From IMG/VR virus record IMGVR_UViG_3300025316_000011, positions 1 through 64,000 of that record: a stretch of DNA of 64,000 nt; one strand, given 5' to 3'. Below the pieces are notes generated by a model. It saw only the letters and a list, made by a program, of their open reading frames with translations, searched no databases and was not told the origin of the DNA. The position numbers and the translations under genes were made by a program. The DNA comes from a virus. Numbering within the stretch: the stretch's first letter is position 1; every line of letters starts with the position of its first letter. Shown piece after piece: positions 21,742 through 29,337 of this stretch.

Positions 21742-22188
21742 ATGGCAGCATTACCAGTATTAAACAACTTACCATTTTCAAAGGTTCAGCAACAGAAGTT
21801 TGCAGAACAGGCTATTGACGAGATATTGTCAGGTGACGTTGATCCCTTGTCCGTCGACATAAGGCTAAAAGCCATGTTGGACACCATCGAGAAGATCCGA
21901 AAAAATGATCGGGTAAAAGATTATGTCCTTGACGAAGCGGAAAAACAAGGAGGTAAAACCTTCGATTTTCAGGGAGCCAAAATAACATTAGGTTCCAAAA
22001 CCACACGTGACTATACCGGCTGCGGTGATACTACCCTCAACGAGATGTACAAGCAGATGGAAAAACTCAAAGAACAAATCAAAGTTCGCGAAGCCATGGT
22101 GCTTACGGGAGTTAACCAGGAAACCGGGGAGATATATAATCCCCCTCAAACTTCAACAAGCAGATTCCTCACATATAAATTCATTTAA
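21742..22188 (+). CDS. Hypothetical protein, 148 aa
   Basis: Helical N-terminal half with regularly spaced hydrophobic residues (VDIRLKAMLDTIEKIRKN), a small beta part (KTFDFQGAKITLGSK), then a coiled-coil-like helix (LNEMYKQMEKLKEQIKV). No enzyme motif. It sits between recombination genes and may be a partner protein. Family not recognised. Confidence 0.6.
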   Translation: MAALPVLNNLPFSKVQQQKFAEQAIDEILSGDVDPLSVDIRLKAMLDTIEKIRKNDRVKDYVLDEAEKQGGKTFDFQGAKITLGSKTTRDYTGCGDTTLNEMYKQMEKLKEQIKVREAMVLTGVNQETGEIYNPPQTSTSRFLTYKFI

Positions 22189-22235
22189 CCGGCAATTAAT
22201 GGAAGCCGGAAGATCATTTAAAAAGTAATACTAAA

Positions 22236-22676
22236 ATGGTTAAATCATTACGTTGGAAGTCTGTGGATCACCTGAAAGGTCGGATTATTGACCAAGGGAC
22301 CCCGTCGGTTCAGCCGGAAAAGCCTAAAACCGGCAAAGCAAGTAAATACCTTAACGTCAAATGTGAGTATGACGGGCATAAGTTCGACAGTCTAAAAGAA
22401 CGGGACTACTACATTACGTTACAGGTATATAAGAGATACGGAGAAGTGATTAACATAGAACTTCAACCTCAATTCCCATACACTATTACCTATTCAAATC
22501 CCACAGACCCGGATAAAACCATGATTCAGCACGTAAAGTATATCGCTGACTTTAAAGTTGATTACGCTGACGGGCATACAGCCATTATTGACTGTAAAGG
22601 GATAAAAACCAATGTTTATTTGCGTAAGAAAAAAATCATTAAGAAGTTATATAACATTGATATAGTCGAAGTATAA
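22236..22676 (+). CDS. DUF1064 PD-(D/E)XK-type phage endonuclease
   Basis: 146 residues. KYLNVKCEYDGHKFDSLKE near 38-56 and VKYIADFKVDYADGHTAI near 96-113, followed by IDCKGI, are the DUF1064 hallmarks. The D-x-K pair (ADF, then IDCKG) and the earlier glutamate fit a PD-(D/E)XK nuclease active site, as in T7-endonuclease-I-like resolvases. It overlaps the next gene by one base (TAATG). Likely role: Holliday-junction or branched-DNA cleavage. Confidence 0.75.
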   Translation: MVKSLRWKSVDHLKGRIIDQGTPSVQPEKPKTGKASKYLNVKCEYDGHKFDSLKERDYYITLQVYKRYGEVINIELQPQFPYTITYSNPTDPDKTMIQHVKYIADFKVDYADGHTAIIDCKGIKTNVYLRKKKIIKKLYNIDIVEV

Positions 22677-23269
22677 TGGCTAAAACTTGTCTGTTCCCCG
22701 AATGTAAATCTGCTCGTTTCTCTCATGGTTATTGCCAACGGCATCAACAGTCACGTAGTGATTCAGATTGGGTAAAGAAACAGGAAGATAAGAAAGTGAA
22801 AATGGCTGAAAAGATGGATAAGGCTAATTCCGCGGAAACAGGCAAAAGAAGCCTTATACGGGGTCATAGACCAAGAGTGGTACGCAAGCCCACCCATAGC
22901 GAATTAACCTATCCTACCATACACAGTGAAGCCAAGGAAGCCATTGCAACACAAAGTGAGATATTCATGGAGATATGGGAAGAAAGACCTCATGTTTCTT
23001 TTCTTTCAGGCAGACCCATTAACATAATGCCCGGAACTGATTTATGGTATGTTTGTTTCGCCCATGTATTATCAAAAGCACTTAATAAGTTCCCGCGATA
23101 CAAACTGTATAAACCTAATGTCCAATTACTGTTACCCGAAGAACATACGCTATTGGACCATGGATATTCCGATCAGAGGGAACGTTATGCCAAAGAGTAT
23201 AACTGCGATTGGAACAAAATTTACGAGTTATCTGAAACGTTAAAACTTCAATACCCATACTTTATATGA
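22676..23269 (+). CDS. HNH/NinG-like protein with N-terminal zinc finger
   Basis: The N-terminus has C-x4-C-x8-C-x2-H (CLFPECKSARFSHGYCQRHQ), a NinG-like zinc finger. Residues 25-65 are very basic. The C-terminal part HVLSKALNKFPRYKLYKPNV, then EEHTLLDHG near 150-160, follows the HNH pattern of NinG (H-x-S-K, N, H) although the usual cysteines are replaced. So it may be a diverged HNH or a non-catalytic relative. Overlaps both neighbours. Confidence 0.6.
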   Translation: MAKTCLFPECKSARFSHGYCQRHQQSRSDSDWVKKQEDKKVKMAEKMDKANSAETGKRSLIRGHRPRVVRKPTHSELTYPTIHSEAKEAIATQSEIFMEIWEERPHVSFLSGRPINIMPGTDLWYVCFAHVLSKALNKFPRYKLYKPNVQLLLPEEHTLLDHGYSDQRERYAKEYNCDWNKIYELSETLKLQYPYFI

Positions 23270-23505
23270 GCAGATACAAGAGCAAGGAACATCAGGAGAA
23301 GTTAAAGAAACAGGGGACGGGGATTTCGGTGGATAACCAAAATCAGGGTCATATCCCACATTCAGCATTAAAGGCGGGAGACGTAAGCCATAAGTCTATT
23401 GTCTCATTCCCTGAACAAAGAACATGGGTATTTTATGACCCTAAGAAAAAGAAAGAAACCGATGTTCAGTCTTTTTGGAAAGATCATATCATTAATCCCT
23501 TTTGA
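23266..23505 (+). CDS. Basic hypothetical protein, 79 aa
   Basis: Rich in K, Q, H and S (MSRYKSKEHQEKLKKQGTG at the start), overlapping the HNH-like gene as ATGA. Little predicted structure except near TWVFYDPKKK and the end KDHIINPF. Function unknown. Confidence 0.55.
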   Translation: MSRYKSKEHQEKLKKQGTGISVDNQNQGHIPHSALKAGDVSHKSIVSFPEQRTWVFYDPKKKKETDVQSFWKDHIINPF

Positions 23506-23507
23506 TT

Positions 23508-23762
23508 ATGTGGGTATCAAATCATGGCATGGATAAGTTTAAAGACATTCAGGGGGTGTCAATGAAGGATTTGGTAGTAAAAGGGAGAAAGATAATCCCG
23601 TCTCATTTCTTTGTTTACCCTTTTTACACGGAATGCTTAGAGGAACATCGTGCCGAACCTGGTTATGACTTTTACGGTAAATGGCAGCAGTGGATTGATA
23701 GCGGTCGTATCTTTGTCCTTAAAGAACAACCAAAAGCAAAAGAAGATGATTTACTAATTTAA
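23508..23762 (+). CDS. Hypothetical protein, 84 aa
   Basis: Starts at ATG 23508 (MWVSNHGMDKFKD), 2 nt after the previous stop; an upstream TTG is less likely. Contains IIPSHFFVYPFYTECL, with aromatic strands, and a charged C-terminus ending KEDDLLI. No family recognised. Confidence 0.55.
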   Translation: MWVSNHGMDKFKDIQGVSMKDLVVKGRKIIPSHFFVYPFYTECLEEHRAEPGYDFYGKWQQWIDSGRIFVLKEQPKAKEDDLLI

Positions 23763-23775
23763 ACCCTTATACATT

Positions 23776-23940
23776 ATGGCACGTAATCCCGAAGATTTAT
23801 CCGATTGCCCCCGTTGCGGGGGAACAGGTGTACTCGATAACCATTCATGTCCTGATTGCGACGGCACAGGTGATGTAACAGAACGAGAGAGAAAAGCAAT
23901 ACTCAAGCAGATGCAGATTGAAGAATGGAATGATATTTGA
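23776..23940 (+). CDS. DnaJ-type zinc-finger small protein, 54 aa
   Basis: Two CxxCxGxG units face each other (CPRCGGTG and CPDCDGTG, residues 11-35), the cysteine-rich module of DnaJ, here alone. A charged helix follows (TERERKAILKQMQIEEW). Such single zinc modules are common in phages, and may bind nucleic acid or client proteins. It follows the 84-residue gene by 13 nt. Confidence 0.75.
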   Translation: MARNPEDLSDCPRCGGTGVLDNHSCPDCDGTGDVTERERKAILKQMQIEEWNDI

Positions 23941-24009
23941 TTGATATATGTCAATGGGAAACAAAACAAATTTCCTTACCTTGTTAGTCGAATCAGCAAA
24001 CAACCGTTG

Positions 24010-24017
24010 TATCTTTG
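24010..24017 (+). promoter_or_regulatory. -7 promoter element upstream of 24038
   Basis: TATCTTTG matches TAnnTTTG, 20 bp before the ATG of the next gene. The gap 23941-24037 also has GATATATGTCAATGG, resembling part of the palindromes at 8505-8522. No clear -33 TTTG. Confidence 0.45.
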
Positions 24018-24037
24018 ATTTTTAAAGTGAAAACGAC

Positions 24038-24238
24038 ATGAAGGATTATATAGTTATTCCGGCGACAGTAATATTAATGGGAATTATAATATTCCTTAGT
24101 ATCCATAAAGATCCTGTAAAGAAGTATGCAGTATATACTATTTACAATGGGTATATCATTGACTACGATACCGTCAGGGATACTACAAACCTCGAAAAGC
24201 CCATTGCTGGTTTCAAAATAGTTCACCGGATTAATTAA
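24038..24238 (+). CDS. Small membrane protein, 66 aa
   Basis: Residues 4-22 are a hydrophobic segment (IVIPATVILMGIIIFLSI). The rest is polar with tyrosines and ends FKIVHRIN. Likely single-pass inner-membrane protein. Its own promoter precedes it and a hairpin follows, so it may be a separate transcript. Function unknown. Confidence 0.6.
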   Translation: MKDYIVIPATVILMGIIIFLSIHKDPVKKYAVYTIYNGYIIDYDTVRDTTNLEKPIAGFKIVHRIN

Positions 24239-24247
24239 GTAAATCCC

Positions 24248-24270
24248 CCAGGCTAACTATACTAGCCTGG
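24248..24270 (+). terminator. Hairpin between small membrane gene and cytosine methyltransferase
   Basis: CCAGGCTA-ACTATAC-TAGCCTGG is a perfect 8-bp stem with a 7-nt loop, followed by TTTATAC, only a weak T run. It may end the upstream transcript, or regulate the methyltransferase from its leader. Confidence 0.55.
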
Positions 24271-24286
24271 TTTATACAGAAAAACA

Positions 24287-25057
24287 ATGAGACATGGATC
24301 ATTATTTTCCGGAATAGGCGGCTTCGATCTGGCTTCAGAATGGATGGGATGGGAAAATGTGTTTCACTGCGAATGGAATGAATTTGGAAAACGAGTTTTA
24401 AAATACTACTGGCCCAATGCAATCAGTTACGACGATATCACCAAAACAGACTTCTCTATTCACAGAGGAAACATTGACATCCTTACGGGAGGATTCCCAT
24501 GTCAAGATATTAGCTATGCAAAAAGCTGGACAAGTAATAACGAGCATATCAACAATGGACTTGACGGAAAACGATCAGGATTGTGGTTTGAAATGCTCAG
24601 GGCAATTAAAGAAATTACCCCCCCCTGGGTGGTCGCAGAAAACGTCCAGGCACTCACGAAGCAAGGAATCGACATCGTATTACAAACACTTTCCGAAATC
24701 GGGTACGATGCGGAATGGTGTGTTTTACCAGCCTCTTTCTTTGGCGCACCACATTACCGTGAAAGAACGTGGATTGTGGCTTACCCCCACAGCATCGGAC
24801 GGGAACAAGAGAGCCTCATTTTCGGCAAAATCCTTAAGCAAGAGATTCGATACTCACCCCAATGGGAATTTAGCCGAACAATATGCAAAAATAACCGGAA
24901 AAAGGCTTTGCCCGAATCTTTTGGAATATATGATGGGATACCCGATGGACTATACAGAGATAAAAGAATAACGGCACTTGGAAATAGCATTGTACCGTTT
25001 ATTGCTCTCCAAATCTTCAAAGCAATCGAACAATTTAACGACCTACAAACCCAATGA
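24287..25057 (+). CDS. C5-cytosine DNA methyltransferase, short
   Basis: 256 residues with all main C5-MTase motifs: motif I FSGIGGFDLA (7-16), the catalytic PCQ in GGFPCQDIS near 68-76, ENV (VVAENVQAL) near 117, RER (PHYRERTWIVA) near 158, and motif X ALGNSIVP near 229-236. The target-recognition region is short. A run of eight C at 24618-24625 encodes TPP. A second frame of 184 codons is open across most of the gene. It overlaps the next gene as ATGA. It probably modifies phage DNA against restriction. Confidence 0.9.
   Translation: MRHGSLFSGIGGFDLASEWMGWENVFHCEWNEFGKRVLKYYWPNAISYDDITKTDFSIHRGNIDILTGGFPCQDISYAKSWTSNNEHINNGLDGKRSGLWFEMLRAIKEITPPWVVAENVQALTKQGIDIVLQTLSEIGYDAEWCVLPASFFGAPHYRERTWIVAYPHSIGREQESLIFGKILKQEIRYSPQWEFSRTICKNNRKKALPESFGIYDGIPDGLYRDKRITALGNSIVPFIALQIFKAIEQFNDLQTQ
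24417..24971 (+). other. Long +1 frame inside the C5-MTase, possible overlapping gene
   Basis: 184 codons from ATG 24417. It carries recognisable strings: FPKSGTMRNGVFYQ, GLWLTPTASDG, and EYMMGYPMDYTEI near the end. Similar W-x-K-x-G-M-x-NG, PTPTA-x-D and WLMGFP-x-G-W-T strings are familiar from phage proteins annotated near or as methyltransferases. The likely reason is that VAYPHS and DGIPDGLYRDK in the C5-MTase frame produce them in the +1 frame. So this is either a real second product or a conserved shadow. No separate start signal is visible. Confidence 0.25.
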
Positions 25058-25197
25058 AAAACAACAAACATAGCATAAAGCTGACTGCGCTTGCCCGTCA
25101 GAACAGGGTTAAACTCCCTGTGGTAAGGGAACGGCAGATAAAGGAATGCTCGCGGGTGAGAACGGAATCAGAAAACCATAAAACCAAATCTATATGA
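25054..25197 (+). CDS. Small basic protein, 47 aa
   Basis: ATG 25054 overlaps the methyltransferase stop as ATGA, and its own TGA overlaps the next ATG the same way. Very basic (MKNNKHSIKLTALARQNRVK at the start), so probably nucleic-acid binding or a coupling peptide. The end of this gene lies in the 83-bp direct repeat. Confidence 0.55.
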   Translation: MKNNKHSIKLTALARQNRVKLPVVRERQIKECSRVRTESENHKTKSI

Positions 25198-25261
25198 CCC
25201 AATCGCTTGAAATATTAGCAAAAGCCACACTCAACACTCCTGAATTTTTGGAATTTGGGAA
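25179..25261 (+). repeat. 83-bp direct repeat, copy 1
   Basis: An 83-bp segment identical to 26312-26394. It contains the end of the 47-residue gene and the first codons of the 94-residue gene, from TAAAACCAAATC to GAATTTGGGAA. The offset between copies is 1133 bp. Confidence 0.95.
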
Positions 25262-25478
25262 CGAGGCGAATATGGTTCGTCCTGTCGAAGTAGAAGATGC
25301 CATGCAGACGGCTTGTATTAAGTTTTCGGAATGGATCAGAAGTCAGGGGTTCATTCGGTGTTATGATTCAGAATCATCATGGATGATATGGAAATCAACA
25401 TCATATAATATTCAACACGGGGAATGGATTATAAAGAATACAAAAGAACTATTTGAAATATGGAACCAACAACTATGA
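25194..25478 (+). CDS. Hypothetical protein, 94 aa
   Basis: Intact copy of a gene whose first 22 codons recur at 26327. The product has a helical N-terminus (LEILAKATLNTPEFLEF) and a later region with W and S (SSWMIWKSTSYN). Coupled on both sides by ATGA. Function unknown. Confidence 0.6.
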   Translation: MTQSLEILAKATLNTPEFLEFGNEANMVRPVEVEDAMQTACIKFSEWIRSQGFIRCYDSESSWMIWKSTSYNIQHGEWIIKNTKELFEIWNQQL

Positions 25479-26314
25479 AGGAAATAGTCAGTTACGGAGG
25501 AGGAACCCAATCATCAGCTTTAATTATAATGGCATTGGAAGGAGATTATAACTTACCCCGTCCCGACTTCGCAGTATACGCTGATACGGGTGCCGAACCT
25601 GAATTTGTGAATGAGTATATCCGGTATTTCATCGGGTATGTAAAGCAAAAGTATGATTTTGATATTTTCACAACGCAGCATAAAAATGGATTGGTGGATC
25701 ATCTTAAAAACGGTAAAAAACAAGATCGTAACGGTCAATTTTATACCACATCCGTTCCTCCGTTATTTACGCTTGCATTGGACGGCACAAAGGGAATGTT
25801 AATGAGACAGTGTACTTCCGGCTTTAAAACGCAACCCTGCAATAAACTGATTAACTCACATTTGAAACGGGCAGAAAAGTATCGGTTTTGGTTAGGAATA
25901 TCCTTTGATGAACGAAGCAGAATGAAAGTATCACCATTAAAGAGGCGTGAAAACTATTATCCGCTGGTAGAAAACTTCATTAACCGTGGCGATTCAATTA
26001 AATACCTGAAAGAAAAGGGAGTTAAGCCAGCACAAAGATCATCCTGTTTCTTCTGCCCGTTTCATTCAGATCGGTACTGGATTTGGTTAAGAAAATATCA
26101 TCCATCTGAATTTCAAAGGGCTATTGAAATGGAAACGGTTATGAATAATTTAGGAGATAAAGGCAGAGTAAAAACCGGAGACTTATTTACAAAGGTTATA
26201 TATTTCCTTCATTCATCCTGTGTGCCGCTTGACAAAGTGCAGTTTAAAAACGAAAATCAGTTAAACATGTTCCCGGAGATGATTGATGAATGCGATGGTC
26301 TCTGTGGAATTTAA
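25475..26314 (+). CDS. PAPS-reductase-like PP-loop protein, 279 aa
   Basis: The start is ATG 25475 (MKEIVSYGGGTQSSAL), overlapping the previous stop as ATGA. SYGGGTQSSAL is the PP-loop that binds ATP. Later conserved positions: DFAVYADTGAEPEF near 31-44, a CTSGFKTQPCNK segment, and CFFCPFHSDRYW near 190-201. The family includes PAPS reductases, DndC-type DNA sulfur enzymes and tRNA/DNA base-modifying enzymes. Its place after a C5-MTase suggests nucleic-acid modification. Substrate unknown. Confidence 0.75.
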   Translation: MKEIVSYGGGTQSSALIIMALEGDYNLPRPDFAVYADTGAEPEFVNEYIRYFIGYVKQKYDFDIFTTQHKNGLVDHLKNGKKQDRNGQFYTTSVPPLFTLALDGTKGMLMRQCTSGFKTQPCNKLINSHLKRAEKYRFWLGISFDERSRMKVSPLKRRENYYPLVENFINRGDSIKYLKEKGVKPAQRSSCFFCPFHSDRYWIWLRKYHPSEFQRAIEMETVMNNLGDKGRVKTGDLFTKVIYFLHSSCVPLDKVQFKNENQLNMFPEMIDECDGLCGI

Positions 26315-26394
26315 AACCAAATCTATATGACCCAATCGCTTGAAATATTAGCAAAAGCCACACTCAACACTCCTGAATTTTTGGAATTTGGGAA
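26312..26394 (+). repeat. 83-bp direct repeat, copy 2
   Basis: Identical to 25179-25261. Outside the borders the sequences diverge at once. It directly follows the stop of the PP-loop gene. Confidence 0.95.
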
Positions 26395-26431
26395 AACCGG
26401 ACAATGGCGTGCCGGGAGTATGCTTACCTGA
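26327..26431 (+). pseudogene. Truncated duplicate of the 94-residue gene, 34 codons
   Basis: The first 22 codons equal those of the gene at 25194. Then the frame continues KTGQWRAGSMLT and stops. It keeps the leader and start codon, so a short peptide could be made, but the original product is lost. Explained by a partial duplication or a recombination event. Confidence 0.75.
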
Positions 26432-26468
26432 ATGAAAAAATCGGAAAACCGAAACAGAATGCCCCTAA

Positions 26469-26516
26469 CGAACGAAGTCAGGACTTACCAACTGCCTGAC
26501 TTCATAACGTGTTCGT
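26469..26516 (+). other. Hairpin before the convergence point
   Basis: GAAGTCAGG (26474-26482) pairs with CCTGACTTC (26495-26503) with no mismatch around a 12-nt loop. ACGAAC (26469-26474) could extend it with GTTCGT (26511-26516). No T run follows. Possibly part of the terminator region or an RNA end-stabiliser. Confidence 0.5.
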
Positions 26517-26531
26517 ATCATAGGGATATCA

Positions 26532-26717
26532 TTAACCCGCTGCGTTATCCGTAGCGGGTTTTTCGTCTGGAACAGCGGGAATCAACTCAACAGCCATAAG
26601 AGTTTTATTAATAGCAACGAGGTTTGATAAAAAGGATTCCCTGCTGGTGTTTACCATAGCAACATGGCATAAGTCCTCAATTCTGGTCTTTGCTTCCTGG
26701 TCAACTAATATCTTCAT
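26532..26717 (-). CDS. Hypothetical protein, 61 aa, end of the late arm
   Basis: Last gene of the minus-strand arm. Helical acidic protein (MKILVDQEAKTRIEDLCHVA at the start), ending in a P-, D- and A-rich tail. No motif recognised. Its stop lies within the bidirectional hairpin. Confidence 0.55.
   Translation of the reverse strand: MKILVDQEAKTRIEDLCHVAMVNTSRESFLSNLVAINKTLMAVELIPAVPDEKPATDNAAG
26534..26563 (+). terminator. Rho-independent terminator at the convergence of the two arms
   Basis: AACCCGCT (26534-26541) pairs with AGCGGGTT (26553-26560) and is followed by TTT, giving a T5 run. It ends the plus-strand block and overlaps the stop of the minus-strand gene at 26532. Confidence 0.75.
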
Positions 26718-26738
26718 AATTTATCTGTTTTTAAATTT

Positions 26739-28349
26739 TTAAATCCATGCAAGTACATACCACGAAGAAGTAGCGTGGTCACATCTTAGTTTGGCATAAC
26801 CTCCGGCACCTGAAAGTACCAAAGTTGCTACGTCTGCTCCGGTTTTGTCCACAAAGACAGTATCTCCCGCGTTTTTAGCGATAGTCCCCGTATTGGCACC
26901 ATATTGAGATAATTCTACTACAGTCCCATCGGTAAGAGTGGAAATCAATGGTAAAGTAGCGGTTTTTGACCCTCCCGTGGTGTCAAGGGTAATTTGGTTT
27001 GGAAGGTTGGCATCAGTAAAAACGGTATTGGCAATGATGATGTTTGACGATATTACGTTACGGACAACGGCATCAAGTTGCCCCTGAATATCGGATGATA
27101 CGTTGGTAAGGTAAGTTAATTTCCCCGCAGCGACACCCGAAGATACCATTAAGCCACCAGCATCCAAAGCAGGTATTGTCGAGGTTGCCAGCGTAGCCAT
27201 TTTTGACCATGATAAGGCGGCACCCGCAGACACGGAAGCATCCACGACTTTCCCTGTAAGTACCAAATCAGCAACTTCGAGGTCGAGGGATGAATTAACC
27301 CTTAGATATTTGTCTGATGAAGCCCCTAACGCAATGGCAGAGTACGAAGTACCGTTGAACCATAATACCGATTTAGCTGTCACAGTAGATCCTACCACGG
27401 CATCCATAAGCTGTTTAAAAGTAGGTGATATTACCTCCCCTGACGAGTTCATAATCATAGCGCCTGCCCCGGCCCCTGCACCACCGCCTCCACCGGGAGT
27501 AGCATCATATTTGAAAGTTCCTGTCACCCATAAGTCACCGGAGATTTTAACGAGGTATGCTGAATCAGCGGCACCACCAATGCCTAACCGTCCCCTCCAC
27601 GTTGTTCCGTCATAGCAGATAAGGGTAGAACCGTTTAATCCTCCGTTGACACCGGCACCACCATAGATATAGGCAGAACCTCCTGTTTTAGGATTGGATG
27701 GGTCTAATCCCGCCCCACCAACGAAATGAAGGTTTGAGCCATTGTTCCCTGTGGATGTTTTCGGGTTGATGTAAGCGTCAGCAGCATAGGTAAGCAGATA
27801 CGAAGCTGCGGTAACGGGACCTGTCCCCATATCGAGGGAATCCCCTGATGTGACGGGAGTAATAACCGTAGCGGTATCTTTCCATACACTCCCCGACAAT
27901 GCTGAATAAAGTAGTTTTTTAGGTTTGCCGGAATCAGCGGTATCGACAATAACAAGGAAATCCGTTGCTGCCAGGGTAGTCTTTGCTGTCAACGATGTAG
28001 GATCGAAGTCTATCTGGTAGTCAAGCCTGTCAGTTGCGGAAATGGCAGTTACCTTTATACCTTGGTAGGATGAATTACTCGAAAGGAGTTCCGTGCCATT
28101 AACCTGTAATGCCGGGAGATGGGATGGCAACACAACACCGTTACCACTACGGGCCTTACTTACTGCTGTCGTGGCGAGGGTCACGAGCCCCTGAAGTGTT
28201 TCAGTAGCATAGTCCCCGGATGAGACCTTAAAAGGTATGCTATCCATTAAATCCCTGAATGTGTTTTCTGACGGGATATTGTTGGCGTTGAATTTGGTTC
28301 CTGCCGTGGTACGTGGGGAATCGAAGAAAAAAGCCTTGTTGCGTTGCAT
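26739..28349 (-). CDS. Tail-fibre-like protein, 536 aa
   Basis: Rich in S, T, G, A, V and N with few charges, typical of trimeric phage fibres. N-terminus MQRNKAFFFDSPRTTAGTKF. Middle has a G-rich linker (GGGGGAGAGAGA) near 284-297, and LQGLVTLATTAVSKARSG resembles fibre strand repeats. The C-terminal domain (TDGTVVELSQYGANTGTIA) is likely the adhesive tip. No signal peptide, unlike fibre genes further upstream. Probable receptor-binding fibre. Confidence 0.65.
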   Translation of the reverse strand: MQRNKAFFFDSPRTTAGTKFNANNIPSENTFRDLMDSIPFKVSSGDYATETLQGLVTLATTAVSKARSGNGVVLPSHLPALQVNGTELLSSNSSYQGIKVTAISATDRLDYQIDFDPTSLTAKTTLAATDFLVIVDTADSGKPKKLLYSALSGSVWKDTATVITPVTSGDSLDMGTGPVTAASYLLTYAADAYINPKTSTGNNGSNLHFVGGAGLDPSNPKTGGSAYIYGGAGVNGGLNGSTLICYDGTTWRGRLGIGGAADSAYLVKISGDLWVTGTFKYDATPGGGGGAGAGAGAMIMNSSGEVISPTFKQLMDAVVGSTVTAKSVLWFNGTSYSAIALGASSDKYLRVNSSLDLEVADLVLTGKVVDASVSAGAALSWSKMATLATSTIPALDAGGLMVSSGVAAGKLTYLTNVSSDIQGQLDAVVRNVISSNIIIANTVFTDANLPNQITLDTTGGSKTATLPLISTLTDGTVVELSQYGANTGTIAKNAGDTVFVDKTGADVATLVLSGAGGYAKLRCDHATSSWYVLAWI

Positions 28350-28357
28350 ATCGAATG

Positions 28358-28948
28358 TTATTTGAAAAGTAACCCTATTCTTACGTTTACGTATGTGCCA
28401 TTGAGGTAAACTCCCCCAATCCCAACTGTCAACTGATCTTGTACTATAATCTGTCCACCTATCCCGATACCAGGAAAGTCTTTGAAGTTTCTCCCGACCA
28501 TTTCAGCATATAACCCCCAATGGAGTAATTTGGCTTTGTAGGCGGGAGACTTACTGAAACAAGTGTCTGTTCTTAATGTTATCCTATCAATTTCTTTTGG
28601 GAATACAAAGTCTGAAAACGATAAGTCGTTAAGGTTCCCTAATATATGTGCCGACCAATGAAACCTGATACCTTTTTGGTTGAAAGTAGAATCATACCAA
28701 TTTTCACTGATCTCTTTTATGATAGTGTCATGGATGATGGTTTTTACTGGAATGGGTTTTATCCTTATTTCAGCGGGAATATGAATAGTGTCATATAATA
28801 TCACTGTATCTGCTTTTGCTGACTTATAGGCCGTCACCTGATCTGAAAGTACATTTATCCTACTATTGGCTGAAATCACTTTGTAGCCAAGGAAACAGGC
28901 CAATGCTATCAAAATTCCTATCACTACGTATGTTGCTATCTGTTTCAT
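28358..28948 (-). CDS. Membrane-anchored protein, spanin-like candidate, 196 aa
   Basis: Residues 5-24 are one hydrophobic segment (IATYVVIGILIALACFLGYK). A helical linker follows, then beta-rich sequence ending GGVYLNGTYVNVRIGLLFK. It lies directly downstream of holin-like genes, the usual place for an Rz-type spanin. The C-terminal beta part is unlike the classic Rz coiled coil, so this is a positional guess. Confidence 0.5.
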   Translation of the reverse strand: MKQIATYVVIGILIALACFLGYKVISANSRINVLSDQVTAYKSAKADTVILYDTIHIPAEIRIKPIPVKTIIHDTIIKEISENWYDSTFNQKGIRFHWSAHILGNLNDLSFSDFVFPKEIDRITLRTDTCFSKSPAYKAKLLHWGLYAEMVGRNFKDFPGIGIGGQIIVQDQLTVGIGGVYLNGTYVNVRIGLLFK

Positions 28949-28949
28949 C

Positions 28950-29078
28950 TTAATAAATATGAGGTCTTTCTCTTGTGCAAATGCAAAATATGGCTAATGC
29001 GATGATTGCCAACACCAATAATCCCACCCCGAAGTTCGGGGTAGGATTTGATGTGGAGTTTGTTGGTTGCGGTGTCAT
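28950..29078 (-). CDS. Small membrane protein in the lysis cluster, 42 aa
   Basis: Starts at 29078 (MTPQPTNSTSNPTPNFG), overlapping the holin-like stop as TAATG. Proline-rich start, then one transmembrane segment (GLLVLAIIALAIFCICT) and a short basic end. Possible antiholin or second lysis component. Confidence 0.55.
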   Translation of the reverse strand: MTPQPTNSTSNPTPNFGVGLLVLAIIALAIFCICTRERPHIY

Positions 29079-29314
29079 TACGGTTTTTCGATAGTCAACG
29101 GCTGACCCGTTGAGTTCGTGAGGAAATTTTTGACCAAATAGGCAATTCCGGCACCTACCGCAGATAAAACGACTGGTTGCCAAAATACCCATGTGAAGGC
29201 AATGGTCCCTGCCTGTAATGCCTGATACACTCCGATTACTAATGCTGTGATAACAGCAAGGATAAATCCTTTTAATGCATCGAGCCAATTTAATGAAGCA
29301 AAATTTGAGTTCAT
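29078..29314 (-). CDS. Holin-like protein, 78 aa
   Basis: Two hydrophobic segments, residues about 13-33 (LKGFILAVITALVIGVY) and 38-62 (GTIAFTWVFWQPVVLSAVGA), with a short polar C-terminus. Size and two-TM layout fit phage holins. Neighbours are other small membrane proteins. It would make the inner-membrane hole for lysis. Confidence 0.6.
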   Translation of the reverse strand: MNSNFASLNWLDALKGFILAVITALVIGVYQALQAGTIAFTWVFWQPVVLSAVGAGIAYLVKNFLTNSTGQPLTIEKP

Positions 29315-29337
29315 TGTTTTTGATTTTAAGGTTAATA

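Noticed and set aside
26432-26554. 40-codon frame after the truncated duplicate
   Set aside because: It runs through two hairpins and a terminator, with no family likeness.
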